DNA from: Fen-1273 sp035516035
Lineage (GTDB): Bacteria > Bacteroidota > Ignavibacteria > UBA10030 > UBA6906
Assembly: GCA_035516035.1 (NCBI GenBank)
Contig: DATJAS010000039.1
Location: 5,791 to 69,790 of the forward strand
DNA length: 64,000 nt
Reading direction: 5' to 3'
Notes under the pieces: model-generated
Database searches by the model: none
Seen by the model: only the letters and a program-made list of their open reading frames with translations
Told to the model about the DNA's origin: nothing
In this document: in pieces, positions 23,325 to 32,412 of the stretch
Layout of the letters: every line of letters begins with the position of its first letter
Numbering within the stretch: the stretch's first letter is position 1
Translations under genes and position numbers: made by a program

Positions 23325-24772
23325 CCCGATCGGCAGGCGAGGTACACCGCCTCTATATCGGCGGTGAGTGGGTGGAGGGGGGCCACGTGGCTGACGACAT
23401 CAATCCCTCCGACCAGGAGGACGTGGTCGGACGCTATGCGCAGGCCGACGCCTCGCAGGTGTCGACCGCCGTCGAGGCTGCGAACGCAGCGGCGCCCCTC
23501 TGGGCCGCGAGCACGCCGCAGCAGCGGTTCGACGCGCTTGACTTCGTCGGATCTGAAATCCTCGCCCGGAAAGAGGAGCTGGGGCGGCTGCTGGCCATGG
23601 AGGAGGGGAAGACGCTTCCTGAATCGATAGCGGAGGTGGCGCGGGCAGGCTCCATTTTCAAGTTCTTCGCCGGCGAAGCGATCCGGACAGGGGGCGAGCA
23701 CATCCCTTCGGTCCGCCCGGGGGTAGAGATCGACATGCTGAGGGAGCCGCTCGGCGTCGTCGGCCTGATCACGCCGTGGAATTTTCCTGCCGCGATTCCA
23801 GCCTGGAAGACGGCCCCGGCGCTCGCCTACGGCAACACCGTCGTCCTGAAGCCTGCGGAGCTGGTCCCGGGATCTGCCTGGGCGATAGCCGAGATCATCT
23901 CGCGTTCGGGATTGCCGAAGGGTGCCTTCAACCTGATCACCGGCCGGGGGAGCGTTCTTGGGGAAGCGCTCGTACAACACCCCGGGGTGGCAGGGATCAG
24001 CTTCACGGGATCAGTCGCCGTGGGGACGACACTGGCGGCAAAGTGCGCCGGCCGACTCGCGCGCGTCCAGCTCGAGATGGGAGGGAAGAATCCCCTTGTG
24101 GTGCTCGACGACGCGGATCTGACCGTGGCGGTGAATGCCGCGGTCAACGGATCGTACTTCTCGACGGGACAGCGTTGCACCGCGTCGAGCCGTCTCATTG
24201 TCACCGCCGGCATTCAAGCGCGATTCATACGGGCGATGAAGGAGCGCCTCGCCTCCCTCAGGGTGGATGATGCGCTCGCTCCCGGGACGGACATTGGGCC
24301 CGTCGTCGACCAGGCGCAGCTCGACAAGGATCTGGAGTACATTGCCCTCGGCACGCGGGAGGGAGGCACGCTCGAGTGCGGAGGGGATCGGCCACAGCGT
24401 CGCACAAAGGGGTTCTATCTCTCCCCCGCGCTCTTCACCGGGACGACGAGCGGCATGCGCCTGAACCGGGAGGAGGTCTTCGGACCGGTCGCCGCCGTCA
24501 TCGCTGCGAAAGACTATGAGGAGGCGCTTGCGCTTGCCAATGACACTCCCTTCGGGCTCTGCGCCGGGGTCTGCACGACATCGCTGAAACACGCGAGCCA
24601 TTTCAGGAAGAAGGTCCAGGCGGGCATGGTGATGGTCAATCTTCCCACGGCCGGTGTAGACTACCACGTCCCGTTCGGGGGGAAGAAAGGGTCAAGCTAC
24701 GGGACGCGCGAACAGGGGAGATACGCGCTCGAATTCTACACGACAGTCAAGACTTGCTACACCGCCCCCTAG
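23321..24772 (+). CDS. Aldehyde dehydrogenase, probable alpha-ketoglutarate semialdehyde dehydrogenase
   Basis: 483 residues of the NAD(P)-dependent aldehyde dehydrogenase family. The catalytic Cys286 lies in GQRCTASS and the general base Glu252 in LEMGGKNP. The cofactor-binding TPWNFPAAIPAWKTAPAL and GSVAVGTT blocks are intact, as is the EEVFGPV region. Overlap of its ATG with the TGA of the deaminase gene shows tight coupling. In the oxidative hydroxyproline route this step oxidises 2,5-dioxopentanoate to 2-oxoglutarate, which enters the TCA cycle. The same enzyme type also ends the Weimberg and glucarate pathways, but no such genes are near. Confidence 0.87.
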   Translation: MTRSAGEVHRLYIGGEWVEGGHVADDINPSDQEDVVGRYAQADASQVSTAVEAANAAAPLWAASTPQQRFDALDFVGSEILARKEELGRLLAMEEGKTLPESIAEVARAGSIFKFFAGEAIRTGGEHIPSVRPGVEIDMLREPLGVVGLITPWNFPAAIPAWKTAPALAYGNTVVLKPAELVPGSAWAIAEIISRSGLPKGAFNLITGRGSVLGEALVQHPGVAGISFTGSVAVGTTLAAKCAGRLARVQLEMGGKNPLVVLDDADLTVAVNAAVNGSYFSTGQRCTASSRLIVTAGIQARFIRAMKERLASLRVDDALAPGTDIGPVVDQAQLDKDLEYIALGTREGGTLECGGDRPQRRTKGFYLSPALFTGTTSGMRLNREEVFGPVAAVIAAKDYEEALALANDTPFGLCAGVCTTSLKHASHFRKKVQAGMVMVNLPTAGVDYHVPFGGKKGSSYGTREQGRYALEFYTTVKTCYTAP

Positions 24773-24793
24773 GGACTTTCGACCGCTAAAGCA

Positions 24794-25489
24794 ATGAACG
24801 TGGACACAGGACGAAAACCGCAGGCACGATGGAGTGGCGCCCCCCATCCTCCGCGGGCGAGCCTGGCAGAAGAGGCCTACACGCGGCTGGAGGAGATGAT
24901 TGTCACGCTCGAGCTTCGCCCCGGGAGCGTTCTGTCGGAGGCCGAGCTGAGCAGGAAGATCAGGATCGGCAGGACCCCCATGCGCGAGGCCCTGCAGCGA
25001 CTCCAGGCGCACCGTCTCGTCACGACGCTTCCCCGGCGGGGGGTAGTGATCAGCGAGATCAACATCGTCGATTTCCTGTCGCTCCTGGAGACGCGGCGCG
25101 TGCTCGACCGCCTGGTCGCGACGAAGGCTGCGCGGCGCGCGTCCCCCGAACAGCGGAATGCCCTTGAGAAGATTGCCGGCGCAATGGTCGCCGCCGCCGG
25201 GCGGGGCGATATGACGGAATACATGCGCCTGGACACGGCCTTCGACCGCCTCCTGGAGGAGGCGTCTCGGAGCGCCTACGCCCTCCAGGCATCCGTGCCG
25301 CTGCACGCGCAATGCAGGAGGTTCTGGTATCTCTACAGGCACAACGGGGATCTCCTGAAGTCCGCCGGGCTGCACGCGGCGATGATGCGGGCAGTTGCCC
25401 GGGGGAACGAAGGGGAGGCCGGGGACGCAGCGGACGCCCTCGTCGATTACATGGAAGCCTTCGCGCGAACGGCGCTTGATCTGACCTGA
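24794..25489 (+). CDS. GntR-family (FCD) transcriptional regulator
   Basis: 231 residues. An N-terminal winged helix (residues about 25-90, with LRPGSVLSEAELSRKIRIGRTPMREALQRL and RRGVVIS) is followed by an all-helical FCD effector domain. That domain carries likely metal or ligand residues in TAFDRLLEEAS and LHAAMMRAVARG. FadR-type regulators of this class usually repress catabolic operons and are released by a pathway substrate, here perhaps hydroxyproline. It lies inside the operon, 21 bp after the aldehyde dehydrogenase stop, so it probably autoregulates through the site at 22369-22397. It could also act on the similar AT-rich repeat at 7737, which I cannot judge. Confidence 0.88.
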   Translation: MNVDTGRKPQARWSGAPHPPRASLAEEAYTRLEEMIVTLELRPGSVLSEAELSRKIRIGRTPMREALQRLQAHRLVTTLPRRGVVISEINIVDFLSLLETRRVLDRLVATKAARRASPEQRNALEKIAGAMVAAAGRGDMTEYMRLDTAFDRLLEEASRSAYALQASVPLHAQCRRFWYLYRHNGDLLKSAGLHAAMMRAVARGNEGEAGDAADALVDYMEAFARTALDLT

Positions 25490-25502
25490 AGGGAGGAAGG
25501 GG

Positions 25503-26510
25503 ATGCCCCGCCACACATTCTTCTGCATCGACGCGCACACCTGCGGCAATCCTGTGCGCGTCGTTGCCGGCGGCGCGCCGCGACTGGAGGGGGCCACGAT
25601 CGCGGAGCGGCGCCGTCACTTCATGGCCGAGTTTGACTGGATCCGGACGGGGCTCATGTTCGAACCCCGGGGACATGACATGATGTCGGGCAGCATGCTC
25701 TATCCCCCTGCCGATCCCCGGAACGATGTTGCCCTCCTCTTCATCGAGACGAGCGGGTGCCTGCCGATGTGCGGGCACGGGACGATCGGCACGGTGACCG
25801 TCGCGCTCGAACATGGCCTGGTCGTCCCCCGCACGCCGGGATTACTCCGGCTGGAAGTGCCCGCCGGTCTCGTCGAGGCGACGTACGAAATGGAGGCGGG
25901 GAATGTGCGCTCCGTGAGGATCGTCAACGTACCGTCGTACCTTGACCGGGAGGGGATCCGGGTGGATGTGCCCGGGCTGGGTCCCCTCTCGCTGGACGTT
26001 GCATACGGGGGAAATTTCTACGCGATCATCGACCCGCAGGAGCATTACCACGAGATCGACGATCTGGGCCCCCGGGAAATCCTCCGCCTGAGCCCGCTGG
26101 TCCGCTCGCTCGTGAATGCGCAATACAAATTCGTTCACCCGGAAGACCCGTCGATTCGCGGACTCTCCCACATCATGTGGACGGGCGCACCCCGCGCACC
26201 GGGGGCGCACGCGCGGAATGCCGTGTTCTACGGGGAGAACGCGATCGACCGCTCTCCCTGCGGGACGGGGACGTCCGCACGCATGGCGCAGTGGGCTGCA
26301 CGGGGGAGGCTTCACCCCGGCGAAGAATTCGTCCACGAGAGCATAATCGGGAGCACGTTCCGTTGCCGCGTGGAACGCGCGACATCGGTGGGGGGCAAGA
26401 GCGCCATCGTCCCGAGCATCGAAGGTTGGGCAAAAATCACGGGATTCAATACGATTGTGATCGACGACGATGACCCCTTTGCGAAGGGGTTCCGGGTGCT
26501 GCAGGGGTGA
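25503..26510 (+). CDS. 4-hydroxyproline 2-epimerase / proline racemase family
   Basis: 335 residues of the proline racemase fold. Two catalytic cysteines are present: Cys90 in MCGHGTIG and Cys253 in SPCGTGTSARMA. A His follows the first Cys, as in hydroxyproline 2-epimerases and unlike the trans-3-hydroxyproline dehydratases, which have Ser or Thr at the first site. IDAHTCGNPVRVV at the N-terminus is typical. It would convert trans-4-hydroxy-L-proline to cis-4-hydroxy-D-proline. The gene follows GntR by 13 bp and its TGA overlaps the GTG of the FAD enzyme gene (GTGA at 26507), indicating the two act in sequence. Confidence 0.9.
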   Translation: MPRHTFFCIDAHTCGNPVRVVAGGAPRLEGATIAERRRHFMAEFDWIRTGLMFEPRGHDMMSGSMLYPPADPRNDVALLFIETSGCLPMCGHGTIGTVTVALEHGLVVPRTPGLLRLEVPAGLVEATYEMEAGNVRSVRIVNVPSYLDREGIRVDVPGLGPLSLDVAYGGNFYAIIDPQEHYHEIDDLGPREILRLSPLVRSLVNAQYKFVHPEDPSIRGLSHIMWTGAPRAPGAHARNAVFYGENAIDRSPCGTGTSARMAQWAARGRLHPGEEFVHESIIGSTFRCRVERATSVGGKSAIVPSIEGWAKITGFNTIVIDDDDPFAKGFRVLQG

Positions 26511-27763
26511 ACGGACGCAGACATATCGTGGTGATCGGCGGCGGGGCGGTGGGGCTCTGCGCCGCGCATTACCTGCTTGAATCCGGGTGCGACGTTACGC
26601 TGCTGGAACGCGGCGAGATCGGGGAGGGATCGTCGCTTCACAATGCGGGGCTCGTGGTCCCGAGCCACTTTATCCCGCTTGCGGCCCCCGGCACCGTGGC
26701 GCTCGGCCTCCGATGGATGCTGAGCCCTGAAAGCCCGTTCTACATCAAGCCGCGCCTCGATCCCGACCTCTTCGCCTGGCTCTGGCACTTCGTGAGGGCC
26801 GCGCGGCCGTTGCACGTGGAGCATGCAATGCCCATCCTCCGCGACTTGAGCGTCGCCAGCCTCGCGCTCTACCGGGAGATCGCGGCATCTGTGAAATTCG
26901 ATTTCCAGTTTACGGCGCAGGGTCTCCTGATGCTCTTCACGACTGATCACGGCCGTGAGGTGGCGGTGAAAGAGGCGGCGCAGGCGGCCAGGCTCGGCAT
27001 CGATGCACGCGTGCTGGACGCCGGGGGGATCCGGGCTCTCGAACCCGGCGTCCCCTTCCGCGCTCCCGGCGGCGTGTTCTACCCCGGCGACGCGCACCTG
27101 ACTCCCGCGCTCTTCGTTGAAGGGCTCCGGCAGGATCTCATCGCACGCGGCGCGCAGGTGCAGACATCGACGACCGTGACGGGGTTCGTGACGCGACCCA
27201 TGGGCGTCGCGGCCGTGAAGACGAACGCCGGGACGTTCGCGGGAGACGAATTTGTCCTTGCGGCCGGATCGTGGTCGCCGGGTCTCCTTCGCCACATGCG
27301 GATCCCCCTCCTTCTGCAGCCCGGGAAAGGGTACAGCGTCACGGTGAGCGACCCGGCGGTGCGGCTCCGCTTTCCCCTTCTCCTGGAGGAGGCGCGCGTT
27401 GCCGTGACGCCGATGGGTCCCCGCCTGAGGTTCTCGGGCACGATGGAGCTTTCAGGGCTGGATACGTCGGTGAACATGCGCAGGGTCCGCGCACTGCTCC
27501 GGTCCGTCCCCGCGTACCTCGGGGGAGTCGATCCCGGGGTCGTTGAACGGGGGGATCTCTGGGCCGGGCTCCGTCCCTGTTCGCCGGACGGGCTTCCGTT
27601 CATCGGCAGGTTCCGCAACTTCGAGAACTTGATCGCTGCAACTGGCCACGCCATGATCGGCATTTCCCTTGCGCCGATCACGGGAAAGCTCGTCGCGGAG
27701 ATCGTGCACGGCCGGATCCCCTCGATCGATCTTCTGCCGCTCAGGCCGGACAGGTACAGGTGA
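26507..27763 (+). CDS. FAD-dependent D-amino-acid/D-hydroxyproline dehydrogenase
   Basis: 418 residues of the DAO family. The FAD-binding Rossmann motif is VVIGGGAVGLCAAHYLLESG at the N-terminus, with LLERGEIGEGSSLHNAG next. A second conserved strand (AAGSWSPGLL) and the C-terminal GLRPCSPDGLPFIGRF and ATGHAMIGISLAPITGKLVAE blocks are as in D-amino acid dehydrogenases (DadA-like). In context it most probably oxidises cis-4-hydroxy-D-proline to pyrroline-4-hydroxy-2-carboxylate, feeding the DapA-family deaminase. Its GTG overlaps the epimerase stop. It is a single polypeptide rather than the three-subunit LhpBEF type. The electron acceptor is not shown by the sequence. Confidence 0.87.
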   Translation: MNGRRHIVVIGGGAVGLCAAHYLLESGCDVTLLERGEIGEGSSLHNAGLVVPSHFIPLAAPGTVALGLRWMLSPESPFYIKPRLDPDLFAWLWHFVRAARPLHVEHAMPILRDLSVASLALYREIAASVKFDFQFTAQGLLMLFTTDHGREVAVKEAAQAARLGIDARVLDAGGIRALEPGVPFRAPGGVFYPGDAHLTPALFVEGLRQDLIARGAQVQTSTTVTGFVTRPMGVAAVKTNAGTFAGDEFVLAAGSWSPGLLRHMRIPLLLQPGKGYSVTVSDPAVRLRFPLLLEEARVAVTPMGPRLRFSGTMELSGLDTSVNMRRVRALLRSVPAYLGGVDPGVVERGDLWAGLRPCSPDGLPFIGRFRNFENLIAATGHAMIGISLAPITGKLVAEIVHGRIPSIDLLPLRPDRYR

Positions 27764-27769
27764 GTGACG

Positions 27770-28756
27770 ATGGCCGATGAAATGACGGGCGATACGCCGC
27801 AGGCACCGAAAGACATTCCTGCGCACCCACCGACGGGCAGTCCTGCTCCCTCGTCGACGGGGACTGTCTTCAACATTATGAGGTTCTCGGTTCACGATGG
27901 ACCGGGCATCAGGACGACTGTGTTCCTGAAGGGGTGCCCCATGCACTGCGCATGGTGCCATAACCCCGAGTCATTTGACGGCTCCCCCGAGCTCATGCTC
28001 CGGCCGGAGCGGTGTATTGCCTGCGGCGACTGCATGGCGCTCTGCCCCCACGGGGCCGTGAGCCAGCGTGACGGGGCATACGTGACGGATCCCGACCTCT
28101 GTGCGCGGTGCGGGACGTGCGCGGATGCGTGCGCCGCCGGCGCCAGGGAGATCGTCGGCCGCGAAATGACCATCGAGGAGGTCATGCGCGAAGTGGAGCG
28201 CGACTCGACCTTCTTTATGGAATCAGGTGGAGGCGTGACGTTTTCCGGCGGGGAGCCCCTCCTGCAGCACAGGTTTCTCCTCATGCTGCTCCAAGCATGC
28301 GCGGAACGGAACCTGCACGTCGCAGTCGACACGTCGGGCTACGCTTCGCCCGACGTCCTTTACCGCGTTGCGGAGCTGACAGATCTCTTCCTGTACGACC
28401 TGAAAACTGTGAACGACGACGTCCACCGCCGGTTCACGGGGATTTCGGGCGCCCTGGTCAGGGGGAACCTCCAGCGCCTCGCCTCCTGGGGAAAGCGCGT
28501 GATTATCCGGATGCCGATCATCCCGGGGATCAACGACGCCGACCGCGATGTCGAGGCGGCAGGGAGGTTCGTCGCGTCTCTGGGAAACGTCGTGGGCATA
28601 AACCTGCTTCCCTACCACGGGATCGGCGCCGAGAAGTATGCCCGCCTGGGTATGCCGTACACGCTGCCGGGAGTGCAGCCGCCTTCCGGGAGTCACATGA
28701 CCATGATCGCGGAAAACCTCCTCAGGTTTCATCCCGCGGTCAGTATCGGAGGATGA
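27770..28756 (+). CDS. Glycyl-radical enzyme activase (radical SAM), partner of HypD
   Basis: About 328 residues. The radical SAM cluster motif Cys-x3-Cys-x2-Cys appears as GCPMHCAWCHNPES. It is followed by a ferredoxin-like insert with two [4Fe-4S] motifs (CIACGDCMALCP and CARCGTCADACAAG), as in activases of HypD-, glycerol- and choline-type glycyl-radical enzymes rather than PflA, which lacks the insert. SGGEPLLQ and later TSGYASPDV fit the same group. The start is ATG 27770 (AGGTGA just upstream), although GTG 27764 is possible. It lies 6 bp after the FAD enzyme gene and 6 bp before hypD. It would install the glycyl radical on HypD using S-adenosylmethionine. Confidence 0.92.
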   Translation: MADEMTGDTPQAPKDIPAHPPTGSPAPSSTGTVFNIMRFSVHDGPGIRTTVFLKGCPMHCAWCHNPESFDGSPELMLRPERCIACGDCMALCPHGAVSQRDGAYVTDPDLCARCGTCADACAAGAREIVGREMTIEEVMREVERDSTFFMESGGGVTFSGGEPLLQHRFLLMLLQACAERNLHVAVDTSGYASPDVLYRVAELTDLFLYDLKTVNDDVHRRFTGISGALVRGNLQRLASWGKRVIIRMPIIPGINDADRDVEAAGRFVASLGNVVGINLLPYHGIGAEKYARLGMPYTLPGVQPPSGSHMTMIAENLLRFHPAVSIGG

Positions 28757-28762
28757 TGAACA

Positions 28763-31183
28763 ATGACTGAACGAGTGCAAACACTCCGTGCGCGCAGCCT
28801 TGATGCAGTCCCGTCCATTGCACACGAGCGGGCCCTGCTTGTAACTGAAGCCGCGAGGGAATTCGCGGGGATGACTCCCCCCATGCGAAGGGCCCACACG
28901 TTCCGGACGCTGATGGAGCGGCAGACTGTTACGATCGACGAGGGAGAATTAATCGTCGGGGAGCGGGGTCCCTCCGCCAAGGCTACTTCCACATACCCGG
29001 AGCTCTGCTGCCACTCGCTCGAGGATCTTGAGGTGCTCGACACGCGACAAAAGATCTCATTCCGGGTGAGCGAGGAGACGAGGCGTGTCTACCGCGAGCA
29101 GGTCATCCCCTTCTGGAAGGGGAAGACGATGCGGGAGCGGATTTTTGCCGCAATGGACGAGGAGTGGATCGCGGCATACGAGGGGGGGCTGTTCACGGAG
29201 TTCATGGAGCAGCGGGCCCCCGGGCACACCGTGCTCGACGGGAAGCTCTACACCCGGGGACTGCTCGGGTTGAAGGCGGACGTCACAGCCGCACTGGCCG
29301 CCCTGGATGCATCAGGCGAACCCGCGGCGGCCCAGGATGCATCACGCGAACCCACGGCGGCCCAGGCCGTGATCGCACCCGGCGACACGGATGCGGAGGC
29401 GCGCAGGGACGAGCTGAAGGCCATGGCGATCTGTGCAGATGCTGTGATCACGCTCGCGGGCCGCTACGCTGAGTGCGCTGAGCGGCTTGCCGCAACTGCA
29501 GATCCGGAGAGGAAGGGGGAGCTCCTTGCCATCGCCGATGTGTGTCGCCGCGTGCCGGCGAACCCGCCGCGGACGTTCCATGAGGCACTCCAGGCATACT
29601 GGTTCGTCCACCTGGGTGTGATCACCGAGCTGAACCCGTGGGATGCATTCAACCCCGGGCGCCTGGACCAGCACCTGGCGCCGTTCTACGCGCGCGATCT
29701 CGAACGCGGAGTGCTCACGCGCGAGCGCGCAAAGGAGCTGCTTGAGTGTTTCTGGGTGAAGTTCAACAACCAGCCCGCTCCCCCCAAGGTAGGCGTCACC
29801 GCCGAGGAAAGTTCGACGTACACGGATTTCGCGAACATCAACAGCGGCGGGCTTACCGCGGAGGGGGAGGACGGGGTCAACGACGTCACGTACCTGGTGC
29901 TCGAAGTGATCGACGAGATGCGCCTGGTGCAGCCCAGCTCGAACATACAGCTCAGCCGGGCGAACCCCGACGATTTCCTGAAGGCGGCCGCCAGAATAAT
30001 CCGGAAAGGGTGGGGCCAGCCCTCGGTGTTCAATGCCGACGCCGTGGTCGGAGAGCTCCTCAGGCAGGGGAAATCGCTCCGGGACGCGCGCGAGGGGGGA
30101 ACGAGCGGCTGCGTGGAGACGGGGGCGTTCGGGAAAGAGGCGTACATACTGACCGGGTACTTCAATCTGCCGAAGATCGTCGAGCTGACGCTGCACAACG
30201 GGCGGGACCCGCGAACGGGCAAGCAGCTCGGCCCCGCCACCGGCGACTCGGCGGCCTTCCGCACGTTCGACGAATTCATGCACGCGTTCCGCACGCAGGT
30301 GCATCACTTCGTGGACGTGAAGATCCGGGGAAGCAACGTGATCGAGCGCCTGTACGCCGAATTTATGCCCGTCCCCTTCCTCTCCCTTCTGATCGACGAC
30401 TGTATCGCCCGGGGCAAGGACTATAACGCCGGGGGGGCCAGGTACAACTCGAGTTACATACAGGGCGTGGGGATCGGCACGGTTACCGACAGCCTCTCCT
30501 CGATCCGCCACCACGTATTCTCCGAGAAGAGCATGAGCATGGCCGATCTCATGCGCGTGCTGGAGTCGGATTTCGAGGGATTCCAGAAGACCCGGCTGCT
30601 GCTCCTGAACAAGACTCCCCGGTACGGAAACGACGACGACGAAGCGGACGCGCTCATGCGGTCGCTCTTCGAGCTCTATTTCAAGGCGATCGACGGGCGG
30701 CCCAATACGCGCGGAGGGGCCTACCGGATCAATCTCCTGCCGACGACCTGCCACATCTATTTCGGTGCGGTGACCGGTGCGACACCCGACGGGCGGAAGG
30801 CCTGGACGCCGGTGTCCGAGGGGATCTCGCCCGTGCAGGGGGCGGACAGGCGCGGACCGACGGCAGTCCTGATGTCAGCGGCGAAGATGGACCACGTCAG
30901 GACGGGGGGCACGCTCCTGAACCAGAAGTTCACCCCGCGCGTCCTCGAGGGAGAAAAGGGAATCGAATCGCTCTCGGCGCTCATCCGCGCTTACTTCCGG
31001 ATGGGCGGGCACCATATCCAGTTCAACGTCGTGGATGCCGCGACGCTCCGCCACGCGCAGGAACATCCCGAGGAGCACCGCGACCTGATCGTCCGCGTCG
31101 CGGGCTACAGCGACTATTTCTGCGACCTCGGCCGCGCGCTCCAGGACGAGATCATCGCCAGGACTGAGCACACATCGATGTAG
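28763..31183 (+). CDS. hypD: trans-4-Hydroxy-L-proline dehydratase (glycyl-radical enzyme HypD)
   Basis: 806 residues of the glycyl-radical family. Active-site Cys450 and Glu452 are in GTSGCVETG, and the radical Gly781 is in RVAGYSDYF near the C-terminus. Blocks that I recall from Clostridioides difficile HypD are nearly unchanged: TIDEGELIVGE, TYPELCCHSLEDLEV, FMEQRAPGHTV, NNQPAPPKVGV and SSTYTDFANINSGG. The enzyme dehydrates trans-4-hydroxy-L-proline to pyrroline-5-carboxylate, which ProC can reduce to proline; proC is not in the window. If my memory of the C. difficile numbering (Cys434, Gly765) is right, both residues are shifted by 16, matching a linker insertion around residue 180-200 built on a 30-bp tandem duplication. 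The activase gene lies directly upstream. The radical is oxygen-sensitive, so this route needs anoxia. Confidence 0.93.
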   Translation: MTERVQTLRARSLDAVPSIAHERALLVTEAAREFAGMTPPMRRAHTFRTLMERQTVTIDEGELIVGERGPSAKATSTYPELCCHSLEDLEVLDTRQKISFRVSEETRRVYREQVIPFWKGKTMRERIFAAMDEEWIAAYEGGLFTEFMEQRAPGHTVLDGKLYTRGLLGLKADVTAALAALDASGEPAAAQDASREPTAAQAVIAPGDTDAEARRDELKAMAICADAVITLAGRYAECAERLAATADPERKGELLAIADVCRRVPANPPRTFHEALQAYWFVHLGVITELNPWDAFNPGRLDQHLAPFYARDLERGVLTRERAKELLECFWVKFNNQPAPPKVGVTAEESSTYTDFANINSGGLTAEGEDGVNDVTYLVLEVIDEMRLVQPSSNIQLSRANPDDFLKAAARIIRKGWGQPSVFNADAVVGELLRQGKSLRDAREGGTSGCVETGAFGKEAYILTGYFNLPKIVELTLHNGRDPRTGKQLGPATGDSAAFRTFDEFMHAFRTQVHHFVDVKIRGSNVIERLYAEFMPVPFLSLLIDDCIARGKDYNAGGARYNSSYIQGVGIGTVTDSLSSIRHHVFSEKSMSMADLMRVLESDFEGFQKTRLLLLNKTPRYGNDDDEADALMRSLFELYFKAIDGRPNTRGGAYRINLLPTTCHIYFGAVTGATPDGRKAWTPVSEGISPVQGADRRGPTAVLMSAAKMDHVRTGGTLLNQKFTPRVLEGEKGIESLSALIRAYFRMGGHHIQFNVVDAATLRHAQEHPEEHRDLIVRVAGYSDYFCDLGRALQDEIIARTEHTSM
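29305..29364. repeat. 30-bp tandem duplication inside hypD
   Basis: Units at 29305-29334 and 29335-29364 differ at two bases (GGATGCATCA core, then GCGAACCC). They encode the repeated DASGEPAAAQ and DASREPTAAQ in a linker that is shorter in other HypD proteins I remember. The frame is kept. Confidence 0.85.
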
Positions 31184-31199
31184 CGATCAAAGGCTCCCT

Positions 31200-32381
31200 A
31201 TGCTCATCAAAGAAAAAATTTCCCAGGCCGTCTCCATACTCCGTGAGCTCGACTGCGACTGCTGGCTCACGTTCGTGCGCGAGACCGCGCTCAACGGCGA
31301 CCCGACGCTTCCGTACCTCGTCGACGGCGACCTGACATGGCACAGCGCGCTCATCATCACGAAAGGAGGGGAGACCTGCGCCATCGTGGGGCAGTACGAC
31401 AAGAAATCAGTTGAGGACCTGGGCGCGTACACGCATGTCACAGGCTACGTCGAGGGCATCACCGCGCCTCTCCGCGAATACCTCGTGAAAATCCGACCAT
31501 CGAAAATCGCCATCAACTATTCAGCGGAAAGCGAGATCTGCGACGGGCTGACGCACGGGATGTATATCGCGCTCCGCGATATCCTGGCCGGAATCGGCAT
31601 GCAGGAGAAGCTTGTCCAGGCGGACCGCGTTATCGGCGCGCTCAGGGAGAGGAAGTCCCCGGCCGAGATTGAGAGAATTCGGAAGGCTATTGCCGCGACG
31701 GAGAAGATCTTCGCAGAGGTCGCCGGGTTTATTCGTCCCGGGAGGACCGAGCAGGAGATTGCGGAGTTCATGCGGGGGCGCGCGATTGCCCTGGGATACC
31801 CGCGCGCGTGGGACGAGCGGACGTGCCCCGCGGTATTTACGGGACCCGACACAGCCGCCGCACACTACAACCCGACCGCGCGAAAGGTCGAAGAGGGGCA
31901 CATCCTCAACATGGACTTCGGGCTGAAAGCGGAGGAGTATTGCTCCGACATGCAGCGGACGTTCTACATCCTCCGGAAGGGCGAGAAGAGCGCGCCGGCC
32001 GACGTTCAAAAAGGATTCGACACGATCGTGCGGGCGATTGAGGAGTCCCGCAAATCGATGCGCCCGGGCGTCACCGGGCAATCGGTGGACGCCGTCGCGC
32101 GCGCGGTCATCACGACGGAGGGATACGAGGAATTCCCCCACGGTCTCGGCCACCAGGTCGGGCGGTTCGCGCACGATGGGACGGCCCTCCTCGGGCCTGC
32201 ATGGGAGAAATATGCGCGGAAGCCTTTTGCGCCCCTGGAGGAGGGGATGGTGTTCACGCTCGAGCCTCGGCTCACAGTGCCCGGTCGCGGCGTCGCGACT
32301 GTGGAGGAAATGGTGGTTGTCACCTCCTCGGGAGCGGAGTACCTTTCCCACCCTCAAACGGAGCTGATACTCATCGGGTGA
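31200..32381 (+). CDS. M24 family Xaa-Pro peptidase (aminopeptidase P/prolidase-like)
   Basis: 393 residues. An N-terminal creatinase-like domain (to about residue 140) precedes the pita-bread metallopeptidase domain. Its five metal ligands are all visible: Asp in LNMDFG, Asp in YCSDMQ, His in HGLGHQVG, and Glu in LEPRLTVPG and TVEEMVV. Such enzymes split bonds involving proline or hydroxyproline, so here it probably releases hydroxyproline from short collagen-like peptides for the catabolic genes upstream. It follows hypD by 16 bp, with AAAGG as ribosome binding site, and is the last gene of the operon before the convergent T9SS protein. A cytosolic location is expected, as no signal peptide is seen. 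Confidence 0.88.
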   Translation: MLIKEKISQAVSILRELDCDCWLTFVRETALNGDPTLPYLVDGDLTWHSALIITKGGETCAIVGQYDKKSVEDLGAYTHVTGYVEGITAPLREYLVKIRPSKIAINYSAESEICDGLTHGMYIALRDILAGIGMQEKLVQADRVIGALRERKSPAEIERIRKAIAATEKIFAEVAGFIRPGRTEQEIAEFMRGRAIALGYPRAWDERTCPAVFTGPDTAAAHYNPTARKVEEGHILNMDFGLKAEEYCSDMQRTFYILRKGEKSAPADVQKGFDTIVRAIEESRKSMRPGVTGQSVDAVARAVITTEGYEEFPHGLGHQVGRFAHDGTALLGPAWEKYARKPFAPLEEGMVFTLEPRLTVPGRGVATVEEMVVVTSSGAEYLSHPQTELILIG

Positions 32382-32412
32382 TATTGCTGCGGCGTTGAAT
32401 CGCAAGGAACAA

